Positions 20,164-29,900 of a stretch of 53,067 nucleotides of DNA are shown here, piece after piece. The notes beneath the pieces were generated by a model, which was not told the origin of the DNA, searched no databases, and worked only from the letters and a program-made list of their open reading frames with translations. Location: IMG/VR virus record IMGVR_UViG_3300044631_001108, positions 1-53,067 of that record; one strand, written 5' to 3'. The first letter of the stretch is position 1. Every line of letters begins with the position of its first letter. Position numbers and translations under genes: made by a program. The stretch is from a virus.

Positions 20164-21969
20164 CTACGCCGCATACAACGACGCCAGCGAATCAAACCGC
20201 TTTTTGAGCGGTGATTTGCCCTTGCTGCTGTAATTCCCCGGTTTGTCGATACCAGACAGGCCATGACGTTCACGGCAAAGCTCGATCAGAACTGCCGCAC
20301 TGTCAAAGTGGTCGGGGCTGCGTCCAATGCGCTGCTTCATCTCGACCTTGGATTCCACCTTGATGCGTGAGCCGCCGTCCTGCGCCTTGTTCTCCTTGTA
20401 GCGGCGTGAAGTCATGTCGTCCGCCATTTCCTTCGTGATGTTGCGAAGCTGGTCGCAGCGAATCAGTTCTTTGCCCACTCCCCAAAGTTCTGCCACTTTA
20501 TTGCCATATCGGACGCTGGATTTCTCCCTGTCGGCAGAAGATACGGGTCGGTCGGATGCTTTGCCGCCAAAGTCCACGCGGAGAAAGCGGTTGCTCCATT
20601 TTGACCAGATGGCGTCAGCAAAGGTTTTGCCGCCGCCCGCACTGGCATCAATAGCCATGTTCTCGATGGCAATTCCTTCCTTCGTGCAAATCTCGCGCAA
20701 CTTTTCAATAATCTGCGTGGTTCTGTCCACGTCCTTGCGCCCCATGTCTTCATTGAGTTCGTAGTGTTTCTCAAATTTGAGACGCTTTTTACCATCGGTG
20801 CAGACGCCAATGCTGCCAACGGTGAGCACGGATTTGTCTCCACCTGCTGTGTGGGAAATATCGAAGCCAGCAACCTTCGTTGGAATCCCCTGCCACACGC
20901 AGTCATTCGGGATGCGCAGAAGCTCGCCGGGTGAGTAGATTGTCTCGTCGTCAGCATCCAGCATGAACGAACCAAGGACGCCTCGCCAGTATGAGCGTGT
21001 GTTCGGCCCCAGCTTTTCCCGCTTCTCGGCAAGCATCTCCTGAGTCATTAGGAACGGGTAAATAACCTTTCCCTCGGTAATGTTGGGCGAAGTCTCGATG
21101 TTGATTCGCCTCACATGCGCTCCTTTACCTTCCCATTCGTCCCAAGACGGGTCGTATCTATCCCAACCATCCCAAGGCTCGCAAAGACGGCCAAACGTGT
21201 CAAAAGGCGAATTGGCGTTGGCTAGGGCGATAAGCTGGACATTCGGGTTCTGCGTGATGTTTTCCTCGAATGTGTTAACGATGCTCCATGAGAGTTCGGC
21301 GCACTCATCAAGGATCACGATCAGCTTACCACCGGCACCGTGTTTCAAGCCTCGAATGGCTGTCGCGGATTCTGCTGCCTTGGCGGGTTCACCTGCAAAC
21401 AGTCGGATTCCGTATTCCTCCATGACAACCTGCGTGTTAGGATCAACCGCCTTGATGGAGTAGGATGAGCCAACCAGCTTGCCTGGAGGTGGCGCTACCA
21501 TGCCGTTGAAATAACGCACGATACGACCCCAGATACGGCCCATAGCTGCTGCCTTCGTGGTAGTGTTCACAAGAACAACATTCTTGAACGGCTTTGCCAG
21601 CCACCAGACGAGGGCATAGACGGCGAAAACGTCAGTCTTGCCGCCTGAGCCACCCGATGTGATCGCCAGACGCTTGTGCTTGAATGCGTCCCGAATCATG
21701 GTTAGCGCCCAAGGATGCCACAGGAACTTGGTTTGCGATCCTTGGAAGTTCCACAGGATGTCAACCGCGTTGCAGAAATGCCGCCACGCAGGAAAGCCCT
21801 TGGCATTCACGCTGCCGTCCCGATGTCGGAGCGAGCCTGACCTGACTTGCATCAAGATAAGCTCAATCTCCAACTGGTTTTTGGCCCTGAACTTCTCCCG
21901 CATCCCGTAGGTGTTCAGCGGCCCCTTTGTCAGTTTGGCGACAACGGGTTTCTGTGGGGCTTTGGTCAT
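20164..21969 (-). CDS. terL: Terminase large subunit
   Basis: 601 aa with both catalytic halves. ATPase: Walker A SGGSGGKT (105-112), Walker B LIVILDE (216-222) and coupling motif ALANANSP (249-256). RNase H-fold nuclease: AGFDISHTAGGDKS (D370), MAIDASAGGG (D441) and SPDHFDSA (D553, D556). It translocates DNA into the procapsid and cuts the concatemer. The promoter at 21976-22004 places its -10 six nt before the ATG, so it can be made apart from the scaffold and portal genes upstream. Confidence 0.95.
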   Translation of the reverse strand: MTKAPQKPVVAKLTKGPLNTYGMREKFRAKNQLEIELILMQVRSGSLRHRDGSVNAKGFPAWRHFCNAVDILWNFQGSQTKFLWHPWALTMIRDAFKHKRLAITSGGSGGKTDVFAVYALVWWLAKPFKNVVLVNTTTKAAAMGRIWGRIVRYFNGMVAPPPGKLVGSSYSIKAVDPNTQVVMEEYGIRLFAGEPAKAAESATAIRGLKHGAGGKLIVILDECAELSWSIVNTFEENITQNPNVQLIALANANSPFDTFGRLCEPWDGWDRYDPSWDEWEGKGAHVRRINIETSPNITEGKVIYPFLMTQEMLAEKREKLGPNTRSYWRGVLGSFMLDADDETIYSPGELLRIPNDCVWQGIPTKVAGFDISHTAGGDKSVLTVGSIGVCTDGKKRLKFEKHYELNEDMGRKDVDRTTQIIEKLREICTKEGIAIENMAIDASAGGGKTFADAIWSKWSNRFLRVDFGGKASDRPVSSADREKSSVRYGNKVAELWGVGKELIRCDQLRNITKEMADDMTSRRYKENKAQDGGSRIKVESKVEMKQRIGRSPDHFDSAAVLIELCRERHGLSGIDKPGNYSSKGKSPLKKRFDSLASLYAA

Positions 21970-21975
21970 GGCAGG

Positions 21976-22004
21976 AGATTACGCTCCCTGAGCCTGCATG
22001 GCAA
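21976..22004 (-). promoter_or_regulatory. Promoter TTGCCA-N17-TAATCT, leaderless type
   Basis: -35 TTGCCA (21999-22004), spacer ending GCG, -10 TAATCT (21976-21981), 6 nt to the terL ATG. The -35 lies inside the end of the scaffold gene. Confidence 0.6.
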
Positions 22005-23193
22005 ACCAACGATTCATCGCATCTTCCGGCGTGTATCCACGTTGCTCCTTGGTGCGATCCTCGATGTCCTTGGCAGGCTGAGTCGTCTGGCTAGGATTCG
22101 GCTTGGCAGCATTGCGCTTGGCAAGCTCCTCCTTGAGCGCCTTGATTTCAGACTGTGCTTTGTGATACAAGTCATTGAGCTTCATCACCATAGGAGCAGT
22201 CTTGGCGGCAAGAGCGCGATTGGCTGGCGTGTCCTCAAACTTAGCGTTTTTCAGAGTTTCTGCCAGTTCAGGATCGTCCTTCAGGATGGCGAACTTCTCG
22301 CCAAGCTGTTTGTCCACAGCCTCGTAGGCTGCTTTCTCGGCAGCAAGTTGAGCCTCAGACTTCTTCTTGGACTCAGTTTCTTCAATGTAGCGAAGCTCCT
22401 GCTTGGCCTTTTCCGCGTTGTCGATCATCTGCTGAGCTTTGTCAGAAAGCTCACGATGCGTCTTGGCATAAGAGGCAAGCTCGGCTGCGTCCATCGGATT
22501 CCAGTCGGACGTAAGCTCACGCAGCTTACGGCGAAGCTCCACAGGGTCTTCCGTCTTCAACGCTTCCTTGACGGTGTCAGGTGACAGTTCGTAGGACTTG
22601 GCAAGCTCTTCGACGGCAGCACCAATCTTCTCGGCAGGAGCGATGATTTCGTTATGGAACGTGCGCGAGTTCATTACGTCATGGACGGCGCGGAACTTCT
22701 CGTTCTCGGCATCGCGTTCTTCCAGTTCCTTGATGCGCTTCTCGTATTGAGAGATGTCCTTGCCCTCAAACTCAGCAAGACGCTTCTTGGACTCCTCGAT
22801 TTCAAGCAACTTAGCCTGAAGCTCTTGGTCTTTGGCGGGAAGCTGCTTGTCCTTGAGTTCACCAAGCTCGGTGCGGAGTTTGCTCAACTCCTCCTTCATG
22901 CCCTTCCAAGTGTTGATTGCCTCTGGGGTGGCGTGCTTCTTGGACGGGAAATCGTCGGGAATCTCGTTGGATTCAGCCGCTTTCTCCTCGGTTTTGGCTT
23001 CTGGCGCTGCTTCCTCGGTGGATTTCTGCGCAACTTCCTCCGTTTTCACGGGTTCAGCCACGGCTGCCTGTTTGGCGGCGTTTTCCTGTGCGGTAAAACG
23101 CTCCATCATTGGCCCGATGTCGAAATCTCCGACTCCGGGCGTGGCTTGTTCCTGTGATGGCTGCGGTACTGCTGGCGATGCTTCGGTATTCAT
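21979..23193 (-). CDS. Scaffold-like coiled-coil protein
   Basis: 404 aa, acidic and Ala/Glu-rich. A disordered N-terminus (about 1-90, repeats of TEEAAPEAKTEEK type) is followed by a long coiled coil (about 95-175 and 235-380: LSKLRTELGELKDKQ, DISQYEKRIKELEERDAENE). Position between portal and terL and composition fit a capsid scaffolding protein that chaperones assembly and leaves the head. Sequence alone cannot exclude another coiled-coil role. Confidence 0.65.
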   Translation of the reverse strand: MNTEASPAVPQPSQEQATPGVGDFDIGPMMERFTAQENAAKQAAVAEPVKTEEVAQKSTEEAAPEAKTEEKAAESNEIPDDFPSKKHATPEAINTWKGMKEELSKLRTELGELKDKQLPAKDQELQAKLLEIEESKKRLAEFEGKDISQYEKRIKELEERDAENEKFRAVHDVMNSRTFHNEIIAPAEKIGAAVEELAKSYELSPDTVKEALKTEDPVELRRKLRELTSDWNPMDAAELASYAKTHRELSDKAQQMIDNAEKAKQELRYIEETESKKKSEAQLAAEKAAYEAVDKQLGEKFAILKDDPELAETLKNAKFEDTPANRALAAKTAPMVMKLNDLYHKAQSEIKALKEELAKRNAAKPNPSQTTQPAKDIEDRTKEQRGYTPEDAMNRWFAMQAQGA

Positions 23194-23196
23194 GGG

Positions 23197-23523
23197 TTAT
23201 TGGCGTGGTTCAAAGTATTGTTCGTCGTATTGCTGGAATGGCTCTGGAATCGACCCGTTGGTTTCGGGTTGAACTTCCGACAGCCATTTCAACATTCTCC
23301 AGACGCGCCGTTCTCCAGCCTGCATCTTGTGCATGGAGGATATGATTTGGTCTGCGTGAACGGGGTTCTCCCGATAGACACGCTGGATCACCAGATCATT
23401 CGGCTCCGTGTGCTCTTTGACGATTTCCATTGCCCGTGCGAACACGGTGGATTGCATGATATGGGCGAGTTCGGGTGCAAGACCCTCTTCACGCCACCTT
23501 TGTATGAGTGTTTTCTTAGCCAT
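23197..23523 (-). CDS. Unknown 108-aa protein of the head module
   Basis: MAKKTLIQRWREEGLAPELA, a helical middle, and ISSMHKMQAGERRVWRMLKW; acidic, Gln-rich C-terminus. It lies 6 bases after portal and 3 before scaffold, so it is made with the head proteins. Function unknown. Confidence 0.65.
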   Translation of the reverse strand: MAKKTLIQRWREEGLAPELAHIMQSTVFARAMEIVKEHTEPNDLVIQRVYRENPVHADQIISSMHKMQAGERRVWRMLKWLSEVQPETNGSIPEPFQQYDEQYFEPRQ

Positions 23524-23529
23524 GAGTGA

Positions 23530-25803
23530 TTAGACAGCCCGCTGCAACTGAGCAGACGCGGCCTTGCGAGACATATCCGCAGCAAATTCCTGCTGCTTGA
23601 GGGCCATCTTCTGAGCCGCCTCAACCTGTCTCTGCTGCATTTTCATGCGGAACTCTTCTTCCCGCTGATCCATCTTGACGCGCCATTCGGCGAGCATCTT
23701 TTCGATGTCAGACGGGCCTTGTGCCTGCGGTGCTGGCTGGCCTTGCGCCATTGCGGCCTGTTCAGCCTCCTGAGCCTGCTGTTTTTGCAGGTGACGGGTG
23801 CCGTTCGTGATGATTTCGTTGAACTGCTGAAGCTGCTGACGGAACATCGGGGCTTCGTTGCCCGTGTATTGCTCAAGCGTTTGAGCGGCGTGATCGAAGA
23901 TGTTCGCCATCGGAGGCACAATCTCCTGATACAGCGCAGGATTCTGACCAGCGGCGTCAAACTGCTGGTAGTATTCGTTGAGCTTGGAGATATGAACCTG
24001 AAGGTGAACCGTCTTGTTCTCGTTCGGCAGGATCATCTGCTGGAAGCCCTGAGCGAGTGCTACGTTCTGAGAATCCGCAATAGCAGCATCAATCGGAGGA
24101 CGCTGATCCGAGCCGGGAGGAGTTGTAAGCTGATTGGCAATATCCCATCCAGCCACAGAAGCCGTCTGAAGGCGCACAAGCTGCTGCTTGCCGTAGTCAT
24201 CGTAGTAGGGGTAGAGCGCCATCAGCGACTCGTAGCTCAAACGACGTGCGGCAGGAGAGCCGGAACCAATCGTGCGGCTTGCGCGGGTATAGCGAAGGTC
24301 AAGCTGCTCCAGCGCGGCCATAGGAATACCGTCCTCAAGGCAGCGTTCCTTGAACTCCCACACATACTGCCCACCGGGATCGCTACGCTGATAGCCCGGA
24401 CGCATCATGCGGCGAACGACCTGATTGCACAGACGGTCAAACTGCTGCATGAACATGTTGATTTCGGTGACAGAAAGCTGGGCGTTCAAGTCCAAGCGGG
24501 CCATCGCCTCAAACTTGGAAATCTCGCGCCCCGTATCCAGCGTCTTTGTGCTGGTGTATTGACCGATGTTCGTCGCCACCGTCTGCTGAAGCATCTCGAT
24601 AGCAGGAGCAATAGACGCCGTGATATTCGGCGGTTGCTGCTGAATGAAGTTGGCACCGGGAGTGACAAGGAAGCCGAAACCGTAGGGAACGATGCGGAAA
24701 TTCTCGACAGCCTCCTCGCTTTCCACCTGCCAAGTCGGGCCAGCCGAGAACGCGGTATCCACAGCGCGATTGCGAAGGCGCATCAACTGGTTGAAGGCGT
24801 TGAACATGTCGCTGCCAAGTCCACGAACGCCGTGATAGGTGGCATTTGTGCCGATGCCACGGGTGAAGAAGATGAATGCCTCCTGAGCGGATGAGAAGAC
24901 TCCCTGACGATAGAAGATGAAGTCCTCCGGCTCGCCATTCGTTGTAGAAAGCGCGGATTCCGTGAAGATCATCAGGCTGATTTGGCCGTCGTTTTCACGC
25001 ACCCACATGTAAATCAGGGGAATCGTTGGGCCAGTTTCGCCAAGAACGAGGTCATTGTTCTTCCAACGCTGCTCCCACTCCATCCAATTGAAGGGGTCAA
25101 TCAACTGCGGGGTGGCGTTCATCATTGCCCGCTTGAGCATTTCGATGTTCCAGCCCTCCTCGGCAGCGTATTGACCGAGCTTGATGTAGCGCATCAGTTG
25201 GTCTGGCTGCTCCAGCTTTTTCATTGCCGCATACTGAATCGAGTCCTCACAAGTGCGGGTTTGACGCGGGATTTTCAGGTAGGAAAGACTCGTAACATCC
25301 CACTGCCAGTTCTGAGGGTCGGGGAAATAGGCAATTCCAACGCCATGCAGTGTGCGATAGTGCGGAATGTAGGCGTAACGGAAAAAGAACTCAGGCCACT
25401 GGCGAATCGTCCTGCTCAGGTGCAGGCTGATACGCTGGGAAAGATTCTGGCGCTCGGAAGGCTCGCCATACTTGGTCTGCACGTCAATCAGCGCCTCGGA
25501 ACCCGTAATCAAGTCCATGAACGCGGCAATCGAGGTGTCCAAGAAAGCCTTGGCGTCGCCCGGATTGAAGTTGGACATGTGGCCCAAGCCTTGTTTTTGC
25601 AGCATTACGGGGTCGTAAGGCTCTTTGCCGTCAACCATCGCCTGAACCTTTGCCATCTGCTGATTGCTGGCAATATCAGCCTGCTGCATCCGAAACCAGA
25701 GAGAGCGAGCGCCAGCCACATCGGCAATACGGCGTTCAAGAGGTTTGCCCTCCGTGTCAACGACAGGTGGCGCGTAATTATTGAGGGCAGTTGCTAGTTC
25801 CAT
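23530..25803 (-). CDS. Portal protein, podovirus type
   Basis: 757 aa. A large mixed core includes YIPHYRTLHGVGIAYFPDP, LIYMWVRENDGQISLMIF and IEMLQQTVATNIGQYTSTKT, typical of large podovirus-type portals. Beyond about residue 640 it becomes a long Gln/Ala/Glu coiled coil (EAEQAAMAQGQPAPQAQG, FRMKMQQRQVEAAQKMALKQ), resembling the barrel helix of such portals. Twelve copies form the DNA channel. Its promoter (25813-25840) ends 9 nt before the ATG. Confidence 0.8.
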   Translation of the reverse strand: MELATALNNYAPPVVDTEGKPLERRIADVAGARSLWFRMQQADIASNQQMAKVQAMVDGKEPYDPVMLQKQGLGHMSNFNPGDAKAFLDTSIAAFMDLITGSEALIDVQTKYGEPSERQNLSQRISLHLSRTIRQWPEFFFRYAYIPHYRTLHGVGIAYFPDPQNWQWDVTSLSYLKIPRQTRTCEDSIQYAAMKKLEQPDQLMRYIKLGQYAAEEGWNIEMLKRAMMNATPQLIDPFNWMEWEQRWKNNDLVLGETGPTIPLIYMWVRENDGQISLMIFTESALSTTNGEPEDFIFYRQGVFSSAQEAFIFFTRGIGTNATYHGVRGLGSDMFNAFNQLMRLRNRAVDTAFSAGPTWQVESEEAVENFRIVPYGFGFLVTPGANFIQQQPPNITASIAPAIEMLQQTVATNIGQYTSTKTLDTGREISKFEAMARLDLNAQLSVTEINMFMQQFDRLCNQVVRRMMRPGYQRSDPGGQYVWEFKERCLEDGIPMAALEQLDLRYTRASRTIGSGSPAARRLSYESLMALYPYYDDYGKQQLVRLQTASVAGWDIANQLTTPPGSDQRPPIDAAIADSQNVALAQGFQQMILPNENKTVHLQVHISKLNEYYQQFDAAGQNPALYQEIVPPMANIFDHAAQTLEQYTGNEAPMFRQQLQQFNEIITNGTRHLQKQQAQEAEQAAMAQGQPAPQAQGPSDIEKMLAEWRVKMDQREEEFRMKMQQRQVEAAQKMALKQQEFAADMSRKAASAQLQRAV

Positions 25804-25812
25804 AATTAGGCG

Positions 25813-25840
25813 ATTCTCCCATCCTTCGTTTGATAATCAA
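25813..25840 (-). promoter_or_regulatory. Promoter TTGATT-N16-GAGAAT, leaderless type
   Basis: -35 TTGATT (25835-25840), 16-base spacer, -10 GAGAAT (25813-25818), 9 nt to the portal ATG at 25803. Confidence 0.45.
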
Positions 25841-25846
25841 GGGGTT

Positions 25847-26908
25847 TCATGCCAGCTTCACCCATCCAGCTTTATTGGAAAGAACTAGGCCGTTCACAGG
25901 ATTGTCGATTTCCGCTTTCAACTGATCCAACTCAAGTTTGAGTAGTTTCGCCAGTTCCTTGATTCTCATAGGTTTGTCAGCCACCAGCTTGCCAACTTGC
26001 GTGCCGATAAAAGTCTTGTGCTTAGGAAGTCCGTCGCTCGACTGATCCCCGGCGACGGGCGAGGCACATGAATCCGCAGCACTTGCCCCTGCTACGGCAC
26101 CGTCAGTCGTCGGTGATACAATGGGGTCTGCCGCTGAGAGCAGCAGATTCGGCAGCGAGTCGTCTTTACAACCATGAACGACCACCGCTGAAGAGGAAAC
26201 TGGAGCCTTGTGAGATTCGTTTGGCCCGACACCCGGCATGTCATCGCAGACGATTTGCTTTTCTTCCTTGCGGAAATTGCAGGTGCGCCAAAGGTGCTGA
26301 ATCAGGTTTGTGGAGTGAGAATGCGGGATCACTTCATGCCGGATAGCCACGTCAAATGGCTCCAAGGGCATACCCGTGAACGCAGCTACACGGTCAATGT
26401 GCTGAATCTTAGGCGAGTAGGCGGCGTAATTCGGCGGGTAAATACCCGTGCCAACCATGTGAGGTTCACCAAGAATAGGAACTCGACCTTGCGGAGTATC
26501 CTGAAATCCGCGTGTTGGCACAACGCAACCCATGTAGGGTTTGTTCGCAGAAACGTATTCGTCGTGCAGGCGGTCAAGCCAGCCTGAGCACAGCGGCGTG
26601 TTATCAAGCTCGAAGAAGTAGAACGCTTCCCGAATGCCAAGGGCGTTAATGGCTTGAGCAGCCAGCTTGAAGTGCTTGTTGGAAGCCAGCGGCCAGCCCG
26701 TGATGCCGTTCAGATTGACACGAAGAAGCTCTGCTCGGCTGAACAGCGGAGACAGCTTTTCAAGCGCCTCCTTGGCGGGTTGCTGCACGGTAATATCCGG
26801 CACAATCGCCAGAACGTGACGCGGGTAAGGCCCGAACTTCTTTATTAGGTCAACTCGCTTGGCGAGCAAATGAACATCAGACTGCGATACAGGAATTGCT
26901 AGGAGCAT
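25847..26908 (-). CDS. GT-A type glycosyltransferase-like protein with C-terminal winged helix
   Basis: 353 aa. The first 230 residues look like a nucleotide-sugar transferase: a Rossmann start (MLLAIPVSQSDVHLLAKRVD), then AFYFFELDNTPLCSGWLDRL (about 96-115; ELDNT replaces the usual DxD) and MGCVVPTRGF. A disordered Ser/Ala linker (about 230-300) leads to a 40-residue winged-helix or IF2N-like end (MRIKELAKLLKLELDQLKAE, NGLVLSNKAGWVKLA). It follows the larger glycosyltransferase on the same strand, so both may act on one glycan. Confidence 0.65.
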   Translation of the reverse strand: MLLAIPVSQSDVHLLAKRVDLIKKFGPYPRHVLAIVPDITVQQPAKEALEKLSPLFSRAELLRVNLNGITGWPLASNKHFKLAAQAINALGIREAFYFFELDNTPLCSGWLDRLHDEYVSANKPYMGCVVPTRGFQDTPQGRVPILGEPHMVGTGIYPPNYAAYSPKIQHIDRVAAFTGMPLEPFDVAIRHEVIPHSHSTNLIQHLWRTCNFRKEEKQIVCDDMPGVGPNESHKAPVSSSAVVVHGCKDDSLPNLLLSAADPIVSPTTDGAVAGASAADSCASPVAGDQSSDGLPKHKTFIGTQVGKLVADKPMRIKELAKLLKLELDQLKAEIDNPVNGLVLSNKAGWVKLA

Positions 26909-26917
26909 GGTAGTGCT

Positions 26918-26945
26918 CTCGTAGCATGTTCCGTAAGGTTGGCAA
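26918..26945 (-). promoter_or_regulatory. Possible promoter TTGCCA-N16-TACGAG
   Basis: -35 TTGCCA (26940-26945), 16-base spacer, -10 TACGAG (26918-26923), 9 nt to the ATG at 26908. A CCGTAAGGTT motif overlaps on the other strand but lacks a -35 there. Confidence 0.35.
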
Positions 26946-26963
26946 CCGGAATTTTATGCTAAA

Positions 26964-29900
26964 TCACAGAATAGCGTGCTGGTTATATCCAGCATTTCGC
27001 AAAGCTCTGCGTGCCACGTCTAGCTGCGGAAGCCTGACTTTCTTTTCAAACCACTGCGGATTGAGGGAAACCGTGAACTCGACAATGGCTTTTGAGGCCG
27101 TCTCGTCATCCCATCCAGTGAGCTTTTTGACTTTGCGCACGGCAAACTCAAAATAGCCCTCGTTCACCATGACGTTGCCGCATTGATAATGCCATCCGAT
27201 GATGCCATTGCCGCAAATAGGAACTTCGTTAACCAGATAACTTCGCCAAGTTTTGACCTGAGAATCAATGTGATACACGGTGTCGTCGCTCAAGCACGGA
27301 AGATTTACCGATCCATCAAAGACATACTGAGCGTTGTGAGCATTTGGATAAACGCAGTCCGAAATGACGAGGCTCCCCTCTTGAATGCGAGGATGCTTCA
27401 TCCCTTCCGCAATCGTCATGCAGGATGATTGATTGCCGATGAACAGCTTGCTGCCAGCGATCAATTCAGCGGCCTCTAGCATGTTGGCTGTGTGCTTGTA
27501 TTCCACAGCGCCAAACGCATCACAGAAGGCTCGATGCTCATGATCTAGGCCAAGGAAAAGCAGCTTTTCTCCATAGAACTCAACAATCTTGCGCCAAGGG
27601 AAGTGAGGATTTCCGTATCGCGGAGAACGATTGATGACAACCCGCCCCCGCGTCAGCTTGCTAGGCTCAATGTTGAACAGCCAGCGTTCGGAGAGATTTG
27701 GCATGGTCGAAATGAACCCATGATCCAAGGCGTGCTTGGCATGATTGTGAGCCAAGGACATGTCGCGCTGAACCCAGCCTGAGCGGAAGCCTTCGCTTTG
27801 CCAGTCAACATGCTCGCCCTCGTAAATCTTGACATCCTTGATGTATGGCTGAGCCATCAGGATTGGCTTGATGATGTCAATCTTGCTGGTGATGCCTTTG
27901 GTTTGCCCATTGTCGCGCAACAGATACACAGCCTCGCATCCAAGGTGATGCAATGTGGCCAAGGACACGATGATGTCGCCCAAATCGCCAGAAGAGGTGA
28001 CATGCTTGACGCCTGAATACGTCTTTGTGGGGCGAACGATGCAATATTCAAACGGGGTGTATGGCCTAGAGTAGGGAGTGTTGATCGCATTCCACGCCAC
28101 CGTTTCATCAAACACGTCCTTGTGGCAATGAACACCATCAACCCCAATGTGGCGGGAACGAGAGGCAGTAGGCACAATGCAATGCAGCCCATTGCGAGGA
28201 ATGACGCGAAGGCCGATGTTGTGATCCCATCCCGAATTTCCTGTTAAAAACACCTGATCGCCTTGCCTAGCCGTCCAAGTTCCAAGTTTAGTTTTAACAC
28301 ACCAAACGGGCGCTGAACCAACAAAAATTTTCTCGCCTCTGCTAACAATAGGCTTTGAACTATTGATGGCTACACACTCCTTCCATTGCGGTTTGCCAGT
28401 AAGAATGTGCGTTTGAGGCCTTCTGCCAGAGGCAAAAATGGCAAAACGAGTAGCTTCTTCAATGCAGCCCCTATTTTGATATATACGGTAACTTGAACCG
28501 TGTTGGCTACCCTCGGCCAAAAGCATTGCGTTAAGCCACGCCTCCCTTTGCGCTGTATTCATTTTCAATACTTGCGAGAAGGCGTCTTTCTTTGGGTTCC
28601 CAACACGAGACAATAAATCTCTTGCGTAAGACGTTGGGAGTCGCCATTGAACAACATCTTTATACACTTTTCTAGTGTGAGGTATGCGTGAAAAAAGGTC
28701 ATCAAGAATTATAATGTTTTGCTTTTTCTTTTGATTCACTTTTGCATTTAATGCGCCTTTTTCTAGAATTAGAAACGATCCATCTCCAGCAATCCAGCCC
28801 AAAACAGCAGCTTCATCCACGGAACAGTTTAGGCTTGAAGTATTTTCCAAGGCTGCTGATGTAAGTATTTTATGGGAATGAGATAGATTGCATGTATGAA
28901 TCATGTCAATATCGGACCCGTTTGACACTATCCAACGATGGTCTGATGTTGATGTAAATTGAAGACCCTTGGTTCCAAATGAATATAGGGCTGCGTATCC
29001 GTGCTCAACTATATCTTCAATAAGAGTCCACTCAGCCTTTTGGGTCTTACGATTAAATCCAATGGTTTCGTCTCCAACTCTTAAATCTTTCACTGAAGTC
29101 CACCCATTTTTGGTGAGAATGGTGGTGCTATACGGTACACAGGATGTTCCATCTGCATTGCCACTGGAATAGTCGAAGTCCCAAGTGTCACGCACATAAT
29201 CCTTCCAGATGTGTCGTGGCATCATCCAAATGTTGCCCGTGAACTCCGTGCTACGGTGCCATGTCTCAGGATTGTGGTCTGCATTCTTTCCAACCCACTT
29301 GGCGCAAACAGCCATAGTTTTGTTGTCCATGTGAGTCGTCATGGACAGCAGGAATCTCAGCGTGTCAGGAGCAACCACAAAATCGTCCTCGCCAAGAATA
29401 ACGCGGCTTGCCATTTGCTCGCTGAAGCAATTTTCAAACAGGTGCCACGGATTCTTTAGCACGCCCAAGACCTCCTTGTTCTTGTGAACGATCACAGGAA
29501 CCGGGCATTTGAGCGCGAAATCATCAATGATGGCAAGGATCAAATCACGTTGATTCGTCGGCTCCACAAAGAACTGAACGCTTTTCACCAGCGACAAATC
29601 GTTTTTCAGCCAGCTTTCCAAAGACTCTTGCAGATACATCGGCCTGCCAGCGCAGGTAAACGCCAAGATTGCATGTTCCGGCCCCATCAGTGAGTCAAAA
29701 ACCATTCGGCCATGCTCATAACGCGCAGGCGAATTGCTATTGCGAGCGACCTCATCTTCGGTGCCGTAGTTTTGACTTGGGTTTTTGTGGATGAACTGGA
29801 TGTCAGTCGCGTCAGCAATGTTGGCATGTCGGATAGCTTGTTGGGTAAAGAAGTTGTCGCAGTAAACGGATTTGAACAGGGGGTGATAGAGGTAGCCAAC

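Noticed and set aside
22674-25797. Long plus-strand frames opposite scaffold and portal
   Set aside because: Antisense shadows of biased codon use; the minus-strand proteins have clear family features.
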